A DNA stretch of 64,000 nt from Acanthacorydalis orientalis (lineage: Eukaryota; Arthropoda; Insecta; Megaloptera; Corydalidae): NCBI GenBank assembly GCA_034766995.1, contig CM068318.1, forward strand, positions 7,942,487 to 8,006,486, given 5' to 3'. This document shows positions 25,080 through 36,742 of the stretch, in pieces (position 1 is the stretch's first letter; every line of letters begins with the position of its first letter). The notes under the pieces were generated by a model that was not told where the DNA came from, made no database searches, and saw nothing but the letters and a program-made list of their open reading frames with translations. Made by a program: the position numbers and the translations under genes.

Positions 25080-25111
<32 letters not shown>
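25080..25111. repeat. (TA)n microsatellite
   Basis: TA run of about 32 bp, roughly 85 bp before the next mariner relic. Confidence 0.95.
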
Positions 25112-25115
<4 letters not shown>

Positions 25116-25194
25116 ATAAGTCAAAGAGTAAAGCTTAAGAAGAAAAAGCTCTTATTCTGCATTCAACATTTTTAATCAAATCATTTTTTATATA

Positions 25195-25696
25195 ATCTGC
25201 TGACTGAATTCTATGTATTTACTCCAAAGCTCAATAATATTCTTGATATTATGTAAACTTTTCGATCGACTCGATCCAACAATTCGTAAGAAAAGACCAG
25301 GTTTATCAAAGAAAAAAAAATCATTTTCCATCAGAACAATGCACGTCCCTATACAAGTGTTGTATCCATGGAAAAACTCACTGAATTGAAGTACGATTTG
25401 CTGTCCCATCCAGCCTATTCGCCAGATTTAGCCCCCATTAGCTTTTCATCTGTTTCTAAAAGTTAAAAAAATTCTCGGTGGTAGACGATTTATGTCAGAT
25501 GATGAACTGATAGCAACAGTGAATCGCTTTTTTGAGGACCCATGAAAAAGATTTCCGGAACGCCATAAAAACAGTAGAGCATCGTTGAATGTAGTGGGGA
25601 AGTTCAAGAGGACCATATTGAAAAATAAAAGTAATTTAAAAATACAAGTTATACTCATTCATAGTTAGGCCTCGAACTTTTCAAATCGCCCTCGTA
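25195..25696 (+). pseudogene. 3' half of a third mariner (transposase relic plus 3' end)
   Basis: Plus-strand similarity to mariner transposases of the GGRRFMSDDELI type. LFDRLDPTIRKKRPGLSKKK (25256-25315) is followed, after a one-base frame change, by IIFHQNNARPYTSVVSMEKL. LKYDLLSHPAYSPDLAP comes next, with a further frame break just before the third catalytic Asp, then LKKILGGRRFMSDDELIATV. The second catalytic Asp is Asn here (HQNN) and the PSD motif is lost. The segment ends with a mariner-type terminus: reverse complement TACGAGGGCGATTTGAAAAG at about 25677-25696. The 5' half, including the DNA-binding domain, is absent. Confidence 0.88.
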
Positions 25697-25739
25697 CAAA
25701 GTATAATATTTTATTTAGCTGTTGTGTGCATATTTTCAA

Positions 25740-26620
25740 CTGAATTTTTATCACACTTGTTTACAAGCAATGAACGTCCCTGTTCTATAGTGATTTCCGT
25801 TCATGTTTTAACGACCGCATTACTATTACTCGTCATATTTTTATCATACTATTTTGTATGAAACGTATGTAAATCAAAACGGTAACTATTCACTGCATAA
25901 AATTTTGTTTTATGCGATCGTTATTTACAATCGACCATCGGTTTATTGTTTCTTTACGATATCTCGTCGATCGTACGGCGAGTGTACGTTGTGAAGGATT
26001 TGCATGTCCCGTACGGATGACATTTTATTATATATCTATTTCTGCTGTTCGTTCGAAATCTTTTAGAACGCATTTTTTTCTATGTGAAACGTCGAAACAG
26101 GATAGTACCATCAAGAGATTTGTGTTACTGACGATAAGCTGCAATAACAACGCATCGACATTTGAAGGAATAAGATAGTTGTCAGATCGCTGATGCGGAT
26201 ATCTAGAATTTGTCTCCTTTTTTTAAGTAGAGGAAAAAAGAAAAACAGCCGGCAGTAGCGCCACACTGGCAACGATTCTACGACTCACTATTTCCGGTGA
26301 CAGGGATTGAGGTGACGTCTGTTCCGTTTCGCGATTATTGCCCGATAGAGACGATACTATATTCGTAGCGTGTGCGTGTCATAACACGGTCCTAGTTCGA
26401 TGTACCGTAATGAAACTGTCGTATTGTACTGCTGACGACTGCCGTTTGTTTTATTCGTAGCAAAGAATGACTGATATAAAACGTTTCAGATTTATATGTC
26501 TGGAGCATCTGTCTTCGCCGTCGGTCGGATTTTGTCATAGCGTTTCTTTCATTTTATAAAGTGTTGAATATCTGTTAGCGTAAAGGTTTAACACTAAGCT
26601 TGTTCCATATCGAATTCTAT
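25740..26620. other. GC-richer, CpG-containing island
   Basis: About 900 bp of complex sequence, richest in CG around 26230-26470. An 88-codon frame (25912-26178, plus) has no recognised domain. No TATA/initiator pair convinces me. Candidate regulatory or untranslated exon region. Confidence 0.4.
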
Positions 26621-28100
26621 AAGAATATTTATATTGTTCGAGTGCCAATAACTATATTTCACGCGAAGGTTTAGTATCTAAACATGCACGGAAGATTTTT
26701 TTAACACAGTTACAGAAAAATTCAATTCAGAAAAGATATTGTCTCGGCTCAGCCGGACTTATTACAATAAAAATACGGAAAATCAATTTATTATGTATAT
26801 TTTGAATCTTTAACAGGCTAAATTTTCTGTTAGATTCCTTTTGTATCTAGTAATATAATTTTATTTTTTAATATTTAAAAACCAATATAAAAATAAATAT
26901 TTCAATATAAAATCTTGTTGCGAATTGTGGAAATTAAAAAGCAAACCAAGAAATACTTTTTCAAACCCATTTTAACCAAAAAAATGTCGATATTATCAAA
27001 ATACAGAACGAAACATACACTTTAAAACGATTGCAATATAAACACGATAAAATGACATTTTCGTTGAAAAAAATTGAGGTCAGAATTCAGAAAACAAAAA
27101 CCGCAATTATTTTCCTACCAACCTAATACTTATATATTAAAAAGTAAAGGTTCTTTTATAAAAAAAATGTATTATGTTTATTATATATCTTATTTAATAT
27201 TACTACATTTGCACGGATTTAATAAGTCAATTAAATAAATGTATCTAATAGATTTTTATGTATTAAAATAACTAAAATACTGGCAATATTTAAGTTTGTA
27301 CATTATTTTGACTTGTGTGTGTAGAATGCACAATATGAAAATATTTGAAATTTTGTATAACGTTATATTAAATACATAATTTCAATATAAATTTTCTTCA
27401 ATATTAAATTAACTACGACGCTAGCGTGACACGTCGCCCTACACAATAAATCATTGACGGTTCACGTTCGTTTAAATGCACAACAGAACAACGAATTCAC
27501 AATGAAAAAGAATCTTTTATTAAGTAATTCAATTTCTTGACATGACTTCTGGCATGCGCTAGTTTATTGCTCGTAGGAGCAGTTTGAACTCATAACGTAG
27601 CGTAGAAGAAAAAAATTAGAAAAAATTTATCAGAACATGAACGTTGATGGTCTCATTGCACGGCATTAAAACATAAATATAAACGTAGACAACTGTCGCA
27701 TTCGCTAGTATGAACGGTTTATCTGCAGATCACCTTCCGGAATTTTGATTAATTTTATAGACATAATTTGCTTGTAGACTCCCCGTAATTAGTTTCTTTT
27801 ATTACGGTTATCGTAGTTATAAATAAATTATGTGTTTCGATTTAATTAAATCTCGTTTCGACGATCGTTCATTACTATATTTAGAATTTAATTTGTTCTA
27901 AGACAAAATTATATTAAACACGATCATATATTTCAATTTATCTCAAAATTATTATACTAGTTAATTAAATGTCTTACTTTCTGCATATCTACTTTCTTAA
28001 AATATTACTGTTTGAGATTTTTAATACTTTTTCAACTACATTGAAGAATTAATTACAAAATAAGATCAGTGAAAGAATATATTAAGATTAGAAAATATTA
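26621..28100. other. AT-rich non-coding stretch
   Basis: No gene signal. The patch 27410-27760 is of higher complexity with some CG but shows no frame or repeat I recognise. Confidence 0.5.
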
Positions 28101-28312
28101 CATATGCAAATTAATTCGGTGCCTTTTTGTTTATAGAAACTGAATGACTGGTAACTATATTTTTTGAGGTTGTCAATTGTTTGGCCAAAATATGTAGTGT
28201 TTTTAAATATTAAATTGGTACTTAAAACTCCTAAAACAATGAGCAAATATTTTAATTCAAAACAGAGTTATGATTGATTCAATTCAAATATACAGAAATA
28301 ATTTTTACATCC
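28101..28312 (-). mobile_element. severely deleted mariner (family B), both ends retained
   Basis: About 212 bp. The left side reads CATATGCAAATTAATTCGGT and GCCTTTTT, which is the family's 3' terminal repeat in reverse. The right side has the reversed 5' leader (AAAACAGAGTTATGATTGAT near 28260) and a degenerate 5' end. Almost the whole transposase gene is gone. Confidence 0.8.
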
Positions 28313-30064
28313 AACATTATATATATATAATATTTCCAATATTCCCCTGTCACTGTTTCAGTTTATTTTAAGATTTACTTGTTTTAATATTAAAAAAAAA
28401 AACAAAAACAAATTCTTATTTTATTTAACGTATAATTTTTTTGCCTTCATTATCCTTCATTAAGTAATTACTAAATAAACGATAATCTTAACTTGATAAT
28501 AAAATGAAAAATGATCAATTACACAAAATTTTAAAATCCAATAAAATGTACACTTTCTTATAATATCTTGATATCTATTCATTTTTCTACTTGTATTTTT
28601 TACATTTTTTAGGATTAATTGCATTTTTTTGAAACTGTGTTTTTAAAAAATATGAGAGATATTTATAAATATAAAAAGCAAAAAATTTACAGGTATTCCC
28701 AGTTTTAAAATAAATTAAAAAGTATATATATATATATATTGTTTCAATGATTAGCATCTATAAATTGTAAAGTAATCTATAATTCAATGAATTAAATCTT
28801 GATTTTTAGCTATTAAATCAACAAAGTTAAGGAATAAATACAATCTATGATTGATATTACCAAAAAAAAAATATTTGACATAAAGTATAGGTTTGTTTAA
28901 ACTGCAATGTCACAATAATAAATGAATGAATGAGAATAGATTGGGTTAGAAAAACGCGTGAAACTTTAATAATACTAAAGGATATATTTTTATTTTCCTG
29001 CCACTAACACCGGTAAATAAATGATCTATGGTATCAATCATTCAAAAATAATCGATCGATCCAGTTGTATTATACAACCATTGCATTTGAAGGGCATTAT
29101 TCTTGAAAGGCATCTTTCAAGTCCTGTCAAGTTTCATGTTATAAATTGTTCCGTATAACAATTTTGTGTAACATGTGCCGCACGTAACGTTACTCTATGG
29201 GATATTGGTTTTACAATAATGTCTAGACTGTAGATATTGTGCCGAAATAATATTTCTCTTCTTATATTGTGTTGAAAACGAACAAGAAGTGTTGTCTTAC
29301 ATCACTGTAATGGTGAGACAATCATCATTTGTAAGACAGTCGAGTGATACATACATTATTCAGAAAACCCTTCGAATGAACCGTGATTGTGAGAAATTCG
29401 AGAAGAAAGTAATTTTATTTATTTATTGTTCTTGCGAAATCAAACTAGAGAAGAACATTGTTTTCGTTAAGTGTTAGGTAACAGTTCATATCCTGCATAG
29501 AAATTTGAAAAGATGAAAATAATTACTTTGGAATGTTTTTTATTTATATTAGAATATTTTTCTTATCACATAGTAAAAAATAAATATATAATTCAGATAA
29601 AAAATCTACATTCAGATCCCAAAACTGTTAATTTTTAAATTTTACTAATCTGAGCCATTTTAAAATTTTTAAAAGTGTTACAAGTTGCATATTTCAACAA
29701 ATATTTTGTAAGAAAAATAAACAAAGCCTTTATTGTATTTTAATTGTTGAATAATATATAACAATATCATAATTCTCTTTAAATATTTTACATTCATATA
29801 ATTTTTAAATTGTACGTTATCAGCCATTTTTTGCATTCTTATTAAGAATTTAAAGTCAAAATAAATTTATTGAAATGTTTAGTTATTAATCTTCACACGA
29901 ATTTTGTTTTTAAAATATACATTGTTTAAAGATATCTTTTTCATAAATGAATTCAAAAATTCTCGATTTGTAACCATATATAAGTCAAGTAGAAGATTTA
30001 AATAGTTTATATCACAATACAGTTCTGACATTGTGGATAAAGTAACTTTTACAAATGAACTATT
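28313..30064. other. AT-rich non-coding stretch
   Basis: Filler with a short TA run at 28723-28739. A modestly complex patch at 29040-29480 has no recognised gene. Confidence 0.5.
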
Positions 30065-30130
30065 AATTGTACAAATTAATTTAATACCTTTTTTTATAGA
30101 AAATGAATGTTTATAGGAAAATGATTTTTA
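30065..30130 (-). mobile_element. mariner (family B) 3'-end fragment
   Basis: A 66 bp match to the family's 3' terminal region in reverse: TGTACAAATTAATTTAATAC, then a T run, then ATAGAAAATGAATGTTTATA. The rest of the element is missing. Confidence 0.75.
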
Positions 30131-32210
30131 ATAAGAACTAATCTTTGTAGTTTGTGAGGAGGAAAGACAACTCATTTGTGTAATGTATGTATATTTTTTG
30201 TATTATGGTTATTTTAGTTTACATATTATGTTATAGTAACATTTCATTTTCGTTCCTTTTTCATTCAACTGAATTAGTTTTTAGATAATATTTAATGTTC
30301 AGATAAGCGCAGATGGTTTTTATAATCATTTTTTTAAAATTGTGACAAACTAAATATTTAGTTATTCATCAAGTTTTGTTCCTTTTATTTAAATTCATAT
30401 TCAATGTGTTACAGAGCACTGAACTTCTCTTTTACTTATAAAGATAAAAATATAATACAAAAATTTGTTTTCATATCTTATGAGCATTTGATAAATATTT
30501 TATGAAAATTATATATATATATATTTGTTTAATCAAAATTTCCATATTTCATTTCTCGTCCAGTCTATTTTATAATTTTGTTTAGAAGTAAAAAACACAT
30601 TCATATATTACGGAATACATAAACACATTCAGGTATTACTTGAACGATACACAAAACTTTTTACAATGGAAATGAATAAATGAAGAAAAAACGGAATAAA
30701 ATGTTTCGTTGACTGGGTGTGTTTGAACATATAAACGACAATCATGTAAAATAGGATAGAAAAAAGAAAATTCTGCAGACAACAGAAGCAGCCACAGTAA
30801 GACGCTTCTTTTACGAATGAAGAAAAACAGTTTCCAGTAGTTGAAACTCAACAGCCACAACAAGAGAAACGTAAGTGAATGTTTCACTTTGTCTTGTGTA
30901 TTATTTTCAAAGAGTGTATGAGGATATAACGTTGAACTGAATTCTTTTCACTTTATTCTATTCAATTTACAGGCCATTATTAAAGTCGTTGGATTCTTAT
31001 AATCAATTAATTTATATTAATAGATACTTCAATAAAAAAATATCGTCACAAATAAATACTTTACTTGAAAACGAAATTATTATATCGATCAAATTTGAAT
31101 TAAGTCTAAGGTATATTCAAGTAAAGTTGTCACTGAATTTTATTTTTTTTAAAAAAATAAAATAAATGTACAATACAGTTTTCTACTCGCCCTATGCCCT
31201 AACTAAAACACAAATAACAGAGTTATCAACCGAAAATTAATTATTTTCGTTCTAAACCTAATTAATTCTTATATAAAATGGATTTATTCATTTTTTTTAA
31301 ATTTAGATATTCATGAAAGATTTAAATTTTATTATTTTATGAGTGTTTAAAAATTCTTACTTTAAATTATTTGGCAAGTACTTCAAGAACTTTATATAGT
31401 AATCGTTATCTTAATAAAAATTGACATTTGTAAGAAAACAGATTTCATTTCATACGAAAGCTAAATCAGTTCTCGTTCAAATATGTTACATTAATTTTAA
31501 AGAATAGATTATGTATTTTTTTATTAAAAAAGCAAGTTTATAAAATAACTACTTCAGAAACGATTTAAATTGATTGCAGAATTAATCTATAATGGTTATT
31601 TTATATCGATTCGAATTTCAGTTCATATCAGTTCAGTATTGCTTTCTGTATACGTCTCATTGCAAAAGACGTTACAGTTTTTCGCGTGAACCAACTTTTC
31701 AGAGAACAAATGCAATCAGGAAGTTCGTCCAGTGGAAAGTTTCAACCCACTTTGTGTGTGTATGTTGGTAGTATACACCGACTTCTCAAAGGAATTTAAC
31801 CCTGAATGTAAGAACGGCGTGTACATAAAAGGTATACAAGATTGTACCTATAGTTTGTCTAGTTATTCGGTGCGCGAAAGAACAAGTTCTACAGACATTT
31901 CCCTGGTGGACGTCCGGTAGGGTTTGAGTGTACTGCTAAATGAAAGAAATTGCACTATACACATATATACCAGAACAATAGTAGTACAAGTTGAGAAAAG
32001 ACGGTTTTGTTTAAATTGCTGTTTATATAAACGCTGTATAGTGAAATCGTTGCGGTTTTTTTCCTTGAATGTTTGCAAACAGAAATGTCTAGGTAACTGT
32101 CTTAGCAAATTGTTTTAAAGAACAACTTCTCTCATACTCGTTTTATGTAAATTAAATTAGAAATTGATTTAATAAAGGAATTCCGTGAATTGTTACAAGT
32201 TGTGTAATTC
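30131..32210. other. non-coding stretch, partly complex
   Basis: AT-rich until about 31590, with an unrecognised 83-codon minus frame at 30636-30887. Sequence at 31600-32120 is more complex, with short overlapping frames on both strands that match no family. Confidence 0.45.
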
Positions 32211-32254
32211 TTAAATTAGTTTTATGATAATTAAATTAGTTTTATGATAATTAA
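32211..32254. repeat. 20 bp tandem duplication
   Basis: The unit TTAAATTAGTTTTATGATAA occurs twice in perfect tandem (32211-32230 and 32231-32250), followed by the first four bases of a third. Confidence 0.95.
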
Positions 32255-33429
32255 ACAAATTTACAAGTTTTATTAGTGTTTTCCATGGAATTGTTTTCAT
32301 GAAATAGGAAACTACATTTAGATAAACATTATACTTGTTTTTTTTTTAAAAAATATGATTATTTCAGATTTCGTTGAAATAGCTTTCACTATATAAAAGA
32401 ATAATTTCTAAATAATATTATTAAAATTTAAGGAATAGAATAAGGTTTAAAATAATTTTTTTCACTCTTTTTGAGTAAATTTTATTTTATTACATTTATA
32501 CTGTCAGTTATTAAAAATCATAAATTTAAAAAACTCTTAATATATACTATGTAGATTAATAAACTGTATCTTGTGTATCTTAAAATAAAAATATTCAAAT
32601 TCAGCACAACTCTGCGCCGTTTGAATCGTTCAACATAATTAAATAATAAATAAAGCGTTATAAATATCAATTCATCCCGGAATGCATTGCTTAATATGCG
32701 ATAATAATGCCAAGTTTCGTGGTAAGAGCACGTCCGGACAGTGGACTGAAATACATCTCTCTGGGTGTCTATGACACGGCACTAAGTCAGACGACGGATC
32801 GCTTCCCGGCGCTACCACCATCGTAGCCAAGAAAATGCATTTACTTTATTTTACAGCTGAGAGCCAGCCAAGGCGGTACGCTTAAACGACGTCATATATA
32901 AAAACACAACAATATCTTTAAAGTAATGTATTCAACGGATTTTTTGTCTATTTACAGAGAATTTTAGAATGAAAATTACGGTAATTTTCTTACGTACATC
33001 ACAGTTTATAAGTGTTAACAGAGTAATTTGTTTTTAAGGTTATTTCGTTTCAATGGGCTATTTTTAAAATTAATTTCGCGAAAAGTGCACTAATTTATTA
33101 GTTATATAGTCTGTGTGCAAATTTTGTCTTACATTTTCATATTATTATAAATAGAGAATAAGTTTATAATCCAATTTTAATACGACATCAGAGATAAACA
33201 CTCGACAGGTTCAAAATGATATTGATATTTTCTGATTAAAGAGGCGTCAGTAATATCGAATTAAAACCATCTATTGATATTTTTATAAAAATTACAATAA
33301 ACAAAAGTATTATTAATAGGTTAACAGTTATTAATATGTCTTCATTAATTTAAAAACAACAAAATATATAAATTTTCTCATTTTACTTAATATAATGATT
33401 TTAAAAAATATATCTTCAAGATCATAAGA
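32255..33429. other. non-coding stretch with one GC-rich patch
   Basis: AT-rich except 32620-32900, which is CpG-containing and holds a tRNA-like string (see findings). No coding signal. Confidence 0.45.
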
Positions 33430-33740
33430 TACAAGGTGCGCCAGAAACACGGAAAAATTTGAAAACGCAATAATTAAATGAGTTTTATTTTTACACAATT
33501 TTATTTTCATATTCTTGTCAGGTAAATCGAGAATTTTATTTTTTGGCATGAGCGGTTGCTACCTATTCATAACGTGGAATGTTATAATGATTGTGAAATA
33601 GCCGTTATACAGTTGTAGCAGATTCTCAATTTTTATAAAATGATTTCACAGAGAAAACTCGATGTGCACCGGACCACTACTCCCTATTTACTAAATGGCC
33701 ATGAATAATCAACAATGTATCACTTAATTTTATCCTCTTA
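33430..33740 (-). mobile_element. possible DNA-transposon end with 3' coding tail
   Basis: The segment opens with ACAAGGTGCGCCAGAAACAC, which looks like a DNA transposon terminus. The minus strand behind it is open for about 70 codons (to 33549, MPKNKILDLPDKNMKIKLCK), and sequence further in is of higher complexity to about 33740. I recall similar end-plus-tail arrangements in insect transposons but cannot name the family, and I see no opposite end. Confidence 0.3.
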
Positions 33741-33909
33741 CTCCAATAAATAAATAAAAAGATTTTATAGAATTTACGTTGTCAGTCAAAAATTATACTG
33801 TTTAGCTAATTAATTGACAATGTTTTATTTTTTTTAATTTTACTGAAGAGGTAGTAATCAATGATTCGAACAAATATCCAGGCATTAAAACCATCTTTAT
33901 CGCTGGAAA

Positions 33910-33978
33910 ATATGTATTTCATTTTTCTATAAACATTCATTTTATATAAAAAAGGCACGGAATTAATTTCTAGACCTA
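33910..33978 (+). mobile_element. mariner (family B) 3'-end fragment
   Basis: About 69 bp matching the family's 3' untranslated and terminal region: TGTATTTCATTTTTCTATAA, ACATTCATTTTATATAAAAA, then GGCACGGAATTAATTTC and a decayed terminus. Confidence 0.78.
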
Positions 33979-34311
33979 ACGTTTGATTTTTAATTATAGC
34001 ATTGTTTATTTTGTTTTCTTTATATTTCACTATTCAATATATTTAACTATATACTTACATTTAACTTTTAATATATTTCCAAGTTTTAATAATTGTTTAT
34101 TTAAAATACTTCATATTTCATACTTCTGAATGTAGAAGATTATGACTGTTATTTTATAAAGTTTTCAATAAATAAAATAAATTATACAATATAATATCGT
34201 ACGGGAGTATTTTGATAATTAAAAATAGTAAAAATAAATAAATTTATTTCTAGAGAATAAAACATGTTGATGAAAATGTTAGTTTTATATAGGTTGTCCA
34301 TATTTTTTTTA

Positions 34312-34341
34312 TATAGATATGTATATATATATATATATATT
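34312..34341. repeat. (TA)n microsatellite, interrupted
   Basis: TA run of about 30 bp with GA/G interruptions. Confidence 0.9.
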
Positions 34342-34872
34342 CATAGATATATCGAGCAATATTCGTGTTAAAAAATTCAATACATTAAGAATCGATATGA
34401 ATGCAAATAAAAAAACGTGATCACGTTTCGATGTACTGTAAATTTTTTTTATCGAATAAGTTGAAAACTAATATTTTATATTGAGGAAATAATTCGAATT
34501 TCACAACATCGCCACAGCGTTCGTTATACAATTTCCATCATGTATGTGAATATTATCTGATGCTGCATAAATTCTGAAAGAAGATACGTTACACGAATTG
34601 AAAAGAGCATACGCACGCATTTCGCAGTTCTTATGTACGTACTATCTTCGTTTATCGTATGCTTCAGTTCCATTTCTCGTTATCGAATACCGTACGAGCA
34701 TAACATGTCAATAACATGTAAACGTACAACCAACCAATGCTAGATGAAATACATGGAAAATGCTATACATTCACGTCCTACAAACGACTGTACAAGACAA
34801 AAGAATTGATCTGCGGAGAATTTTTCAAGAGAGATTCCTAGAGATCATTGCATTTCATGCAGACATACTTGC

Positions 34873-34874
<2 letters not shown>

Positions 34875-34912
<38 letters not shown>
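34875..34912. repeat. (TA)n microsatellite
   Basis: TA run of about 38 bp. Confidence 0.95.
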
Positions 34913-34915
<3 letters not shown>

Positions 34916-35779
34916 GAGAACTATAAGCTCGAAAATATATATCTAAAAATTTAAATAAAAACATTTCAAGACGGTTATGAAAATGTATTTATTTGATTCT
35001 ACATAAATGTATTTAAATGTGACTCATTGAAAACGTTCAATTCAAACGCTTTTAAATAAAAGCAAATATCTTAAATTATTCACAAACACTTTTGAATATT
35101 CATCAAAGATAGAGTAAATATTGATAAACTTTTTCACTTTTTTAAAAAATAGACAATATGAGTATTGTTTTAGTTGTATAGAAAAAATAATGACAATTGA
35201 ATAGAAAGTTCTGAAAATATTATTTTGTTAGAGTCATAGAAATGTGAAGAAAAAGTGTGTAGAAATATGAAAAGTAATTACTCTAAATAGTATTTTCTTA
35301 TTTTTAAATTTTACTTGATATATGAGTTATATGATTTATGTATATAAATTGTTTTGTTAAGATATTTTTATTTAATTTTTTTACATACAAATTATAACAA
35401 TAGTTATAGTATTTACACTTGTTTAATATAAGAAATCTAGTAAAAATGGTTTAATTGAGACACGAAGCTTATTTTTTACTAACTTCTTATTTGAACCTTA
35501 ACATATATTCGAATTTAAAATTAGTTTTCAAAACTGACCTGATAAGACACTCACCCCGAAGCTAATAGTATGGAACAGTCATTTTGATAATCCAGAAGGA
35601 TTAAGTTCGATAAGCCAACGTACTAAACGGATAACATATATAAATACACACAATCATAATTACAACAGTGTGATGTTCATGAAAACAAATTCTGGTCAAG
35701 TATATCGACTGAAGTAATAAAACCATATAAACGAAACTAATATAAAACGGAAAGTATTTAAATGATGTAATCAACACTT

Positions 35780-36200
35780 CACTCGAGACGATGTAAAGTT
35801 CAGCAAGTCGTCGGCAGCGACAGATGAATAGCAAATAACGCGTCAAGTACGGAACGGGGTCGGTAGCATTAGCAGCGGCATTAGACGGTAGGAGAAGACG
35901 TGGAGGGTGGTTACTGCGTTTAATTGCTGACCACTAAAACTCGCTTCGCCGGACTCAAATGCAACTCTAATGAGAAATGGGTAGTAAACTAGACGGAACC
36001 CCTGAGGACACATACACACACCGACGCACACATAATACTGTTGCGGCGCGGTCGTTGTTCTGGTCTTGTCCGTACGTTCAAACGTACATCGTACGGCGGA
36101 CGGGTTTGGTTCGTTCGTAAGTACGTTCGTCCGTCGGTGGGTGGATAGATGAGGTCATTAGATCGACGTTACACATCTGGCAATTGTTAGATATTGTATA
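35780..36200. other. GC-richer, CpG-containing island
   Basis: About 420 bp with dense CG, a CA-rich run (36008-36030) and repeated GTACG/CGTAC words. GTCCGTACG (36067-36075) faces CGTACGGCGGAC (about 36090-36101), giving an imperfect inverted repeat. Short frames on the minus strand are unrecognised. Candidate regulatory element or first-exon region. Confidence 0.4.
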
Positions 36201-36663
36201 TTACGGTAGACTTTTCTCTATTCATAGTGTTCTCTATGACCTGTTTATAGTCTGTGTATATATTGCAGCGATAGATCACTATTCATTATAATTACATGCA
36301 CGGTATTATTTGGAAAGTTGGAAATATGAAATATGATTTGTAATTTACAACAATTTTGAACCCTGCTGGATAACCAAATATTTCCAAGTTAAAAGTTACA
36401 TATAAACTTCTCTTTATTAATTCATATATTTTTCATTGCGTCAATTTCTATTAAAGTTTTAATATATGTTCTATCTCTGTAATTAATGTCCTTTTTATCA
36501 TAATGAATAACTTTGTATTGACAATTAAAATTCTTATAGATACTTTCTACTCTCCTACAAAATACCTATTTTTTCTGCTCACAAATATTCAATAATTGGC
36601 TACTAATCATTTCGATTATTTCTTATGCCTATTTGAAAAAATATACTATAATCATTTAAGTAG

Positions 36664-36677
36664 TATATATACATATG

Positions 36678-36742
<65 letters not shown>
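36664..36742. repeat. (TA)n microsatellite with G/C interruptions
   Basis: About 79 bp of TA with a GTATAT-rich left part. Confidence 0.96.

Larger units (their letters stand above)
33979..35779. other. AT-rich non-coding stretch
   Basis: Contains TA tracts at 34312-34341 and 34875-34912. A more complex patch at 34490-34800 has some CG. No gene recognised. Confidence 0.5.
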
